Both the position numbers and the translations under genes were made by a program. From Opitutaceae bacterium UBA2377 (GTDB taxonomy: Bacteria > Verrucomicrobiota > Verrucomicrobiia > Opitutales > Opitutaceae), in the NCBI GenBank assembly GCA_002344205.1, contig DDSZ01000032.1, positions 292,140 through 312,024 on the forward strand: DNA of 19,885 nucleotides. The letters are read 5' to 3'. The stretch's first letter is position 1, and every line of letters starts with the position of its first letter. The notes under the pieces were generated by a model that saw only the letters and a list, made by a program, of their open reading frames with translations, made no database searches and was not told the DNA's origin. Positions 14,778 to 19,885 of the stretch are shown here, in pieces.

Positions 14778-15365
14778 TTAGGCAGTCGGTTCGCGATACT
14801 CCATGTAGCGGATGGTGGCGGCGGCGGTTTCGGGACCGAGAAGCCGGCGGACGACGTGGAGGGAGCAGTCGATGCCGGCGGAGATGCCGGCGGCGGTGAG
14901 GATGTGGCCGTTGTCGTGGAAGCGGGCGGTGGGGTCCACGGTGGCGGCGGGGGCGAGTTCGCGCAGGGTGTCGAGGCACTCGTGGTGCGTGGTCGCGCGC
15001 AGACCGTCGAGCAGGCCGGCCTTGGCGAGCAGGAAGGCGCCGGTGCAGACACTCATGACGATCTCGGCTTTGCGGGACTTCACCTGGATCCACTCGATCA
15101 GCGAGGGCTCGCGCAGGAGCGCACGGGTGCCGAAGCCGCCGGGAATGACGAGAATGTCCGGCGCGGGGCAGCTTTCGCAGGTGTGGTCGGGCACGACCTT
15201 GAGGCCGTTGCGCGCGCGCACGGTGCCGGGTTTGGTCGCGACGGTGAAGGTGTTGAAGGTGTCGTAGCCGCGGAGTTCGTCGGTCACGGCGAAGACCTCG
15301 AAGGGGCCGGCGAAATCGAGCACCTCGACGTCATCGAATACCAAAATGGCGACGTTCTGTTTCAT
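14778..15365 (-). CDS. DJ-1/PfpI family protein
   Basis: The ATG at 15365 gives a 195-residue single-domain DJ-1/PfpI protein beginning MKQNVAILVFDDVEVLDFAGP. The likely active-site trio is E23 (GPFEVF), the nucleophile-elbow C107 in VMSVCTGAF, and the ATTHHE histidines. TAAGISAGID near the C-terminus is typical of the subgroup that includes isonitrile hydratase and the N-terminal domain of GATase1-like AraC regulators. No AraC helix-turn-helix is attached. Reactions in this superfamily vary (hydratase, glyoxalase, chaperone-like), so the substrate is open. It is the first gene of an operon with the EamA transporter, which may export a product or a toxic compound it handles; that is speculation. 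Old ThiJ labels for this family do not imply thiamin chemistry. Confidence 0.88.
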   Translation of the reverse strand: MKQNVAILVFDDVEVLDFAGPFEVFAVTDELRGYDTFNTFTVATKPGTVRARNGLKVVPDHTCESCPAPDILVIPGGFGTRALLREPSLIEWIQVKSRKAEIVMSVCTGAFLLAKAGLLDGLRATTHHECLDTLRELAPAATVDPTARFHDNGHILTAAGISAGIDCSLHVVRRLLGPETAAATIRYMEYREPTA

Positions 15366-15419
15366 GCCGGCAAGCAAACGGGCCTGAAAGCGGAAGGAAA
15401 CCAGAAAGGGGTGATTGGC

Positions 15420-15443
15420 CACGGAGACGCGGAGGTGCGGAGT
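15420..15443 (+). repeat. Three tandem 8-bp units (YRCGGAGN)
   Basis: CACGGAGA, CGCGGAGG and TGCGGAGT follow one another directly in the intergenic space between the divergent DJ-1 and cysteine-rich genes. I recall similar CACGGAGA/CACAGAGG arrays as dispersed intergenic repeats in several bacterial phyla. Only this one set is visible in the window. Confidence 0.55.
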
Positions 15444-15525
15444 TCAAGCCAAGGTGGCCGGGAGCGTATGATTGGGCGCATCAGCTTCATTGACTCGGCG
15501 GACGCTTTTGGTGCGTTGGGTGGCG

Positions 15526-16098
15526 ATGAATGGCGGTGCGGAAATTTTCAACCGGCTGGTGCAGGCGGTGCTTGCACGGTTCTTCACGCAGACCGGCCGG
15601 CCGATGCCGGCGCCGGAGGTGTTGCAGGAGTTTGGTTGCCGGCTGTGGGCACTCATCGGCGAGCGCGGGTTGCCGCCTGAGCTGGCGCCGCAGGAGCAGG
15701 GTGAGCCGGGGGAGATGAGTGCGGAGGAGGTGGCGCCGTTGATCGCGCGGCTGGTCGAGGGCTTTTCCGCGGAAGTGGCGGCGGCGGTGGCTACCCCGGC
15801 GCGGCAATTGGTGAAGGCTTGTTTCCATCCGCATTTCAAGGTGTGCCGGGATTCCTTCCGCGAGGTTACGGCCGACGGCGTCTGCCGGCGGCAGCAACTG
15901 GCCAAGGTGCGTGAGCGGGTGAGTGGCAGCCATTGCGTGGACTGCCCTTACTGGACCGGGCTCACGCCGGCGCAGCATGAGGCTTTTCTCGCCCGTTGCT
16001 GGCAGGCGGGTGATGCGGCGGAGCTGGTCTTGCACCGGGAGGTTTACCTGCCGGAGGATTTCCGGGCGCTGCGGGTTTTTCTGGCGGGTGGCGAATAG
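15526..16098 (+). CDS. Cysteine-rich protein of unknown function
   Basis: I do not recognise this protein. From ATG 15526 it has 190 residues; an upstream TTG at 15472 is possible but less likely. The N-terminal half (1-98) is helical-looking and Ala/Glu-rich, without a signal peptide. The C-terminal half holds seven-cysteine chemistry with the single upstream C38: C99, C107, C120, C137, C140 and C158. It includes ACFHPHFKVC (C99, H101, H103, C107) and a CxxC in SHCVDCPYW. This spacing would suit a zinc or iron-sulfur site in a cytoplasmic protein. It ends 60 bases before the response regulator on the same strand, so co-transcription is possible. Codon use resembles its neighbours. It is a real gene by length and composition; no function is claimed. 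Confidence 0.7.
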   Translation: MNGGAEIFNRLVQAVLARFFTQTGRPMPAPEVLQEFGCRLWALIGERGLPPELAPQEQGEPGEMSAEEVAPLIARLVEGFSAEVAAAVATPARQLVKACFHPHFKVCRDSFREVTADGVCRRQQLAKVRERVSGSHCVDCPYWTGLTPAQHEAFLARCWQAGDAAELVLHREVYLPEDFRALRVFLAGGE

Positions 16099-16158
16099 GT
16101 CCGAATGGGTGGGTTTCGGTCTTGAAGGCGGGAGGGGGCCTGCGCTTAGTAGGCGCCC

Positions 16159-16800
16159 GTGGCCATAAAAACCGTCATCGTCGAAGACGAAACCCTGTTC
16201 CGCCAGATGTTGAAGATGGCGCTGACCAAGGTGTCGGGTCTGAAGATCGTGGCGGAGTGTGCGGACGGGCCTTCGGGCGTCGCGGCCTGTCTCCAGCATC
16301 GGCCGGACCTGTTGATTTCCGACCTGCACCTGCCCGGCAAATATGGACTGGAGGTCATCCGCGAGGTGAAGGCGGTGCAGCCCGAGCTGCGCGTGCTGGT
16401 GCTCACGAGCCAGCCCGATGCGGACCTGCCGGCGCAACTGATCGCGGCCGGGGTGCACGGTTTTGTGGACAAGACCGAGCCGCTGGACTACGTGCTGCAG
16501 GCGATCGAATCCGTGATGAAGGGCGGGATGTATTTCGCGACCCACGTGCCGCCGAAGTCCGGCGTTGGCGGCGTGGTATCGCCGGAGGCGCTGGCCGTGT
16601 TGCGCGGACTTTCCGAGCGGGAGATCGAGGTGGCGCGACTGGTGTCGCAGGGGCTGACCTCGAAGGAGGTGGCGGTGAAGCTCAACCTCAGTGTGCGCAC
16701 CGTGGAGAAGCACCGGGCCAACATCATGGACAAGCTCGGCGTGCGCGAGGTTGCCAGCCTGGTGCGCCTGTGCGTGCAGGCGGGCATCATCGCGGGCTGA
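16159..16800 (+). CDS. LuxR/NarL-type response regulator
   Basis: This is a 213-residue two-domain regulator starting with GTG 16159 (VAIKTVIVEDE). The receiver domain (about 3-122) keeps the acidic residues E9/D10, phospho-acceptor D55 (LLISDLHLP), T83 (VLTSQ) and K105 (FVDKTEP). A short linker leads to a LuxR-type helix-turn-helix (about 148-210) with LSEREIEVARLVSQGLTSKEV and SVRTVEKHRANIMDKLGV. It should bind DNA as a dimer after phosphorylation. No cognate kinase is adjacent on the same strand. The convergent Hpt protein 25 bases away and the PAS sensor further right are candidates. Its targets are not known; the repeated ATCCGGGCGG motif nearby is one thing to test. Confidence 0.93.
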   Translation: MAIKTVIVEDETLFRQMLKMALTKVSGLKIVAECADGPSGVAACLQHRPDLLISDLHLPGKYGLEVIREVKAVQPELRVLVLTSQPDADLPAQLIAAGVHGFVDKTEPLDYVLQAIESVMKGGMYFATHVPPKSGVGGVVSPEALAVLRGLSEREIEVARLVSQGLTSKEVAVKLNLSVRTVEKHRANIMDKLGVREVASLVRLCVQAGIIAG

Positions 16801-16817
16801 AAAGCCAGCGGGCTGGC
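16800..16817 (-). terminator. Short intrinsic terminator of the Hpt gene
   Basis: Read on the minus strand, GCCAG, loop CCCG, CTGGC is followed by TTTT. It lies 9 bases beyond the Hpt stop and overlaps the last base of the convergent response-regulator gene. The stem is short, so the strength is uncertain. Confidence 0.5.
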
Positions 16818-16825
16818 CGGGCGGC

Positions 16826-17176
16826 TCAGGCCGTGAGGAAGGTGCGCAGCGGCGCGGCGACGACCTCGAACTCGCGCTCCACCGCGGCGACCTCGGCGGC
16901 ATCGAGGGCGGCGCCGGCGGGTTGTTCCAAGCGCTCCTCAAAACGGGCCATCATCTCGGAGAGCGCGATGGCACCCATGTGATGAGAGCTGCTCTTGAGA
17001 CTGTGGGCGGCGAAGCGTTGTTGCTTGCGGTCGCCGCTGGCCAGTTGGTCGCGCAGCTTGGTGAACTCCCGCAGATAAATCTCCACCAGTTCGCGGGTGC
17101 TCTCGATGCCCAGCTCATCCACGAGCATTTGCACGGAGGAATTGGGGGCGGCGGGTGAATGGGCTTCGTCCGGCAT
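16826..17176 (-). CDS. Hpt domain phosphotransfer protein
   Basis: The ATG at 17176 gives a 116-residue single-domain histidine phosphotransfer protein. An in-frame start at 17221 is less likely. The phospho-acceptor is H58 in AAHSLKSSSHHMGA, the standard HxLKxxS pattern of the four-helix Hpt bundle. Upstream helices (LVEIYLREFTKLRDQL) and downstream helices (MMARFEERLE) fit the fold. Hpt proteins shuttle phosphate between the receiver of a hybrid kinase and a final response regulator in the cytoplasm. It is convergent with the LuxR-type regulator, with a terminator between them. The upstream region carries a 12-bp direct repeat. A phosphorelay with the regulator and the PAS sensor in this window is plausible but unproven. 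Confidence 0.88.
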   Translation of the reverse strand: MPDEAHSPAAPNSSVQMLVDELGIESTRELVEIYLREFTKLRDQLASGDRKQQRFAAHSLKSSSHHMGAIALSEMMARFEERLEQPAGAALDAAEVAAVEREFEVVAAPLRTFLTA

Positions 17177-17196
17177 CGGAGGAGACTGGTGTAGCC

Positions 17197-17233
17197 ACAT
17201 CCGGGCGGCATGAAAGCACAAACATCCGGGCGG
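17197..17233. promoter_or_regulatory. 12-bp direct repeat upstream of Hpt gene
   Basis: ACATCCGGGCGG occurs at 17197-17208 and again at 17222-17233, 25 bases apart, within 60 bases upstream of the Hpt ATG. A third partial copy, ATCCGGGCGG, lies at 18240-18249 near the start of the PAS sensor. This could be a paired transcription-factor site. Confidence 0.4.
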
Positions 17234-17245
17234 AGGGCGCCGGGG

Positions 17246-18139
17246 TTAGAAGTGGCCCTGCAAGGCGAGGGCGAGGAAGGCCGCGCGGTCGCCTTTCAGC
17301 CGGTAACCGCGGTCGAAGTAGTCGAAGCGCTGGTCGGCGCTGACGCCGGCATCCGCAACTAGCTTAAGAGCCGGGCTGAGCGAGATCTCGGCACCCAGGC
17401 CGAGCCGGATTTCGCGATAGTCGAGAAAAGTGTTGGCCAGACGATTTACCCCCGCCGCCGGCACCCCGTAGTTGCGGGTGATGCGGTAGCTGCCTCCCTG
17501 CACGGTCGCGCCGGCCATAAGGGAAAAGCGCTCGTTGGCGCGCCAAGTCACCCCGGCGCGGGGAAAGCCGAGGTTGAGGGTCCAATCCGGTGCGAATTGC
17601 CAGCGCACCCCGGCGATGGGGATAAAGGGATTGTCGGAGAAAGCGTTGACGGAGAAGCCCGCGACCCAGTCCAGATCCGGGTTGGCGCGGTAGAGGGCGG
17701 TGAAAAGCAGCGGGGCGTTGAAGCTGTTGCCATCCAGGCGGCTGCGGTCGCTGTAGTTGCCGGGGCGCAGATAGGCGGCCAAGGTCCAGCTCTCGTCGAG
17801 CTTGTGCCAGAGGCCGAGGGAAAGGGTGGTTTCAGTCAGCCTCCCGGGCAGCGGTGCGGTTCCGGAGTCGAGTTCGTGGGAGGCGTAGGCGAGGCCGTGC
17901 AGCAGGAGGGTGGAAGCGCCCAAGGGCGTTCGGCCGGTGAGGCTGAAAGCGGTATGCTGCACGGCCACGTTGCCGGCGGCCGTGCCTTGGCGGCTTAGAT
18001 CGGCGCGGGCCGTGTGGCCGAAAGTAAGGTTGTAGGATTCCAGCAGGGCGGGTCGGAAGGTGGTGGAAGCCGGTTGGTTGGCCGCGACGGTGAGCGGGAG
18101 CAGGGCCAGCAGGAGAAGACGGGATGGAAGCGGGGGCAC
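17246..18139 (-). CDS. DUF6268-like outer-membrane beta-barrel protein
   Basis: From GTG 18139 the protein has 297 residues and opens with a signal peptide (MPPLPSRLLLLALLPLTVAA, cleavage near ANQ). The longer in-frame extension upstream lacks a signal sequence and is basic, Pro/Ser-rich non-coding-like sequence, so the GTG is chosen. The mature part alternates hydrophobic and polar residues with frequent aromatic strand ends (WTLAAYLRPGNYSDRS, WTLNLGFPRAGVTW). It finishes LALALQGHF with a terminal Phe, as BAM-inserted barrels do. Pattern and length resemble the DUF6268 outer-membrane family, whose role is unknown. It is leftward, 69 bases from the Hpt start, so a shared transcript with the Hpt gene is possible. 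It diverges from the PAS sensor. Confidence 0.75.
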   Translation of the reverse strand: MPPLPSRLLLLALLPLTVAANQPASTTFRPALLESYNLTFGHTARADLSRQGTAAGNVAVQHTAFSLTGRTPLGASTLLLHGLAYASHELDSGTAPLPGRLTETTLSLGLWHKLDESWTLAAYLRPGNYSDRSRLDGNSFNAPLLFTALYRANPDLDWVAGFSVNAFSDNPFIPIAGVRWQFAPDWTLNLGFPRAGVTWRANERFSLMAGATVQGGSYRITRNYGVPAAGVNRLANTFLDYREIRLGLGAEISLSPALKLVADAGVSADQRFDYFDRGYRLKGDRAAFLALALQGHF

Positions 18140-18272
18140 AATGCTCTTACGCTGAGGGAAATGCTTCGGATGCAAGCGGCCGGAAGGTATTTTTCGACTG
18201 CGACTCGGGGTGGGGTTGGACGGGCTTGGCCCTCGACAAATCCGGGCGGACTGGGTCTGCTGGCTGGCTCTT

Positions 18273-19885
18273 ATGCTGCCGTTGGACATCGTATTTTGCG
18301 CCCACCTTCTGCCTGAGGATTGGTCGCAGGCGACGCGGAGCTGGGTGATAGGCGCCGGGCTGGCGGCGGGGTTGTTGGTGGCGGGTTATTATTGGCAGCA
18401 ACTCCGGCGGCAGCGCCGGGAATTGCGCCGTTCGGAGGCCCGTTTCCGGAGATTTTTCGAGGAAGCAACGGTGGCGATCATCGAGGAGGATTTTACCGAG
18501 CTGCAACGGCGGCTGGAGGCGTTGCGCGACCACGGGGTGCGCGACCTGTCGGCGCATCTGGAGTCAAGCCCCGGGCTCGCGACGGAGCTGTTTCATTGCG
18601 TGAAAACGACCGCGGCAAACCGCCGTGCGCTGGCCATGATGGATGCGATCGATCTGTCCGACTATAACCTGCGGATGCTGCGGCTGACGGCGAAGAAGCC
18701 CCCGGCGGCATTTGCCGAGGAGCTGCGGGCGCTGTGGGACGGCCGGGACGAGGTCATGATCGATTCCACCTTCCAGGCTGGCGACCATCGCCGGCGCCGG
18801 TGCGTCGTGCAGTGGAAACTCACCCGCGAGCAAGGCCGGCCCAATTTCAAACAGGTGCTGGTGGTGTTCACCGACCTGACGGAACTGCACGAATCGGAGG
18901 AACGTTTCCGGCGGCTCTTCGAAGGCGCGGCCGAGGGCGTATATGAGTCGCTGCCGGGCGGGACCTTTCGCAGCGCCAACCCGGCGCTTGCCCGCATCCT
19001 AGGCTTTGCCTCTCCGGCAGAGCTCCTGGTGCAGCCGCCGGCCGCGCTTGACCGGCTCTATGTGCAGCCGGACCGGCGCCGGGAATTCATGGTGCGGCTG
19101 GAGCAGGACGGCGCGGTGCATGATTTCGAGTCCGAGATCGTGCGACCCGATGGCTCGCGGGTGTGGGTGACGGAAAACGCCAGCGCGGTGCGCGGCCCTG
19201 CCGGCAGGCTCGAGCATTACCAAGGCTTCGTCACCGACATCACGGCCCGCAAACGCGCCGAGCTGGCGTATCGGGACAGCGAGAACCGCTGGCGCCTGGC
19301 GGTGCAGGCGAGCGCCGCCGGAATCTGGGAAAACAACCTCATGACCGGGGAGGATTTTTACTCCGACCGCAGCAAGCAGATGCTGGGCTTCGCCCCGGAC
19401 GAGATCTCAAGCCAGCGCAAGGACTGGGTCGGGCGCATCCATCCCGACGACATTCCCCTGGGCCGGCAGGCCATGATCGAGCACATCGCCGGCAAGCGAC
19501 CAAACTACCAGGTGGAGCACCGGTTTCGCTGCAAGGACGGCACCTACAAATGGATTCTCTCCCGCGGTCGCGCTGATCTCGACGAGCAAGGGCGGGTGCG
19601 GCGCATCGTGGGCACGCACGTGGATATCAACGAGCGCAAGCTGGCCGAGCAGCAACTGCGCTCCAGCGAGGAGCGCTACCGCACGCTCTTCGAGCATTCG
19701 CCGATCGGTATCGTGGAGTTCGACGACCGGCCGGTAATGGAGTGGCTCAACGAACTCCGGGCGGCCGGCGTGACGGATCTCGGCCGCTATCTCGACCAGC
19801 ACCCGGAGCAGATTGCCGACCCGTTGCGCAAGCTGCGCGTCATCGGAGCCAACGCCGCCGCGCTCCGGCTGGTGGGTATCGCCAA
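18273..19885 (+). CDS. Multi-PAS membrane sensor, N-terminal part (probable histidine kinase)
   Basis: The frame is open to the window end with 537 residues visible; the output domain lies beyond. The ATG at 18273 is used, but the frame is open back to 18156, and a GTG at 18210 would complete a first membrane segment (WVCWLALMLPLDIVFCAHLL). A second segment is SWVIGAGLAAGLLVAGYYW (23-41), followed by a basic linker. Four PAS units follow: a variant at about 52-208, a PAS at 210-327 ending FVTDITARKRAE, a PAS_3-type at 335-457 (WVGRIHPDDIP, ending HVDINERKLAE), and a truncated variant from about 464 (YRTLFEHSPIGIVEFD). The first and last belong to the same PAS subtype. A kinase output is the commonest ending for this architecture; a GGDEF output is possible. 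Confidence 0.85.
   Translation, partial: MLPLDIVFCAHLLPEDWSQATRSWVIGAGLAAGLLVAGYYWQQLRRQRRELRRSEARFRRFFEEATVAIIEEDFTELQRRLEALRDHGVRDLSAHLESSPGLATELFHCVKTTAANRRALAMMDAIDLSDYNLRMLRLTAKKPPAAFAEELRALWDGRDEVMIDSTFQAGDHRRRRCVVQWKLTREQGRPNFKQVLVVFTDLTELHESEERFRRLFEGAAEGVYESLPGGTFRSANPALARILGFASPAELLVQPPAALDRLYVQPDRRREFMVRLEQDGAVHDFESEIVRPDGSRVWVTENASAVRGPAGRLEHYQGFVTDITARKRAELAYRDSENRWRLAVQASAAGIWENNLMTGEDFYSDRSKQMLGFAPDEISSQRKDWVGRIHPDDIPLGRQAMIEHIAGKRPNYQVEHRFRCKDGTYKWILSRGRADLDEQGRVRRIVGTHVDINERKLAEQQLRSSEERYRTLFEHSPIGIVEFDDRPVMEWLNELRAAGVTDLGRYLDQHPEQIADPLRKLRVIGANAAALRLVGIA

Noticed and set aside
14767..15093. Longer EamA product starting at 15093
   Set aside because: The extra residues are an out-of-frame reading of the DJ-1 gene and are Pro/Arg-rich; the normal first helix follows the ATG at 14766.
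14778..15365. Linking the DJ-1/PfpI (ThiJ-labelled) gene to thiamin because a TPP riboswitch is nearby
   Set aside because: The ThiJ name is a historical label; the gene is on the opposite strand, in an operon with EamA and not under the riboswitch.
1..19885. tRNA, rRNA, CRISPR, transposase or phage genes
   Set aside because: No TPsiC-like arm outside coding or aptamer sequence, no regularly spaced identical repeats with spacers, and no integrase or transposase motifs were seen.

Overview
The window looks like chromosomal DNA from a GC-rich, Gram-negative member of Verrucomicrobiota, most likely an Opitutaceae relative. This is inferred from the protein styles (KDO activation, two TonB receptors with Opitutaceae-like N-termini, paired DUF4097 proteins, PAS-rich signalling) and from a short interspersed repeat whose frames read SSAKATEG and LRQGYGGQ. 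No marker gene is present to prove it. There is no tRNA, rRNA, CRISPR array, transposase or phage gene in view. Seventeen protein genes are supported with fair confidence, and one small ORF is doubtful.

Layout. 1-2469: the tail of a membrane protein, a doubtful small ORF, and two exported DUF4097 beta-repeat proteins, each with an exact 18-residue period. 2514-5126: an M32 carboxypeptidase and a TatD nuclease in one likely operon, then a convergent HPr gene whose stop codon overlaps that of tatD. 5210-7208: kdsB, carrying an in-frame repeat insertion, convergent with carA. 7332-8528: a lysine 2,3-aminomutase diverging from carA. 8529-8831: an AT-richer intergenic block with hairpins, a strong forward terminator and a 14-base string resembling the tip of SRP RNA.

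8832-13721: two divergent TonB-dependent receptors. The right-hand one lies behind a clear TPP riboswitch, so it is probably an outer-membrane importer of thiamin or a relative. 13747-15365: a DJ-1/PfpI-family gene followed by an EamA transporter, in one leftward operon. 15526-19885: a cysteine-rich unknown protein, a LuxR-type response regulator, a convergent Hpt protein, an outer-membrane barrel of the DUF6268 type, and the N-terminal 537 residues of a multi-PAS membrane sensor that runs off the window. The response regulator, Hpt protein and sensor could form a phosphorelay, but that is inferred from neighbourhood only.

The points most worth following are the riboswitch-controlled receptor, the repeat inside kdsB, the RNA-like intergenic block at 8529-8831, the histidine-bearing DUF4097 solenoid, and a 10-base motif found twice beside the Hpt gene and once beside the sensor start.
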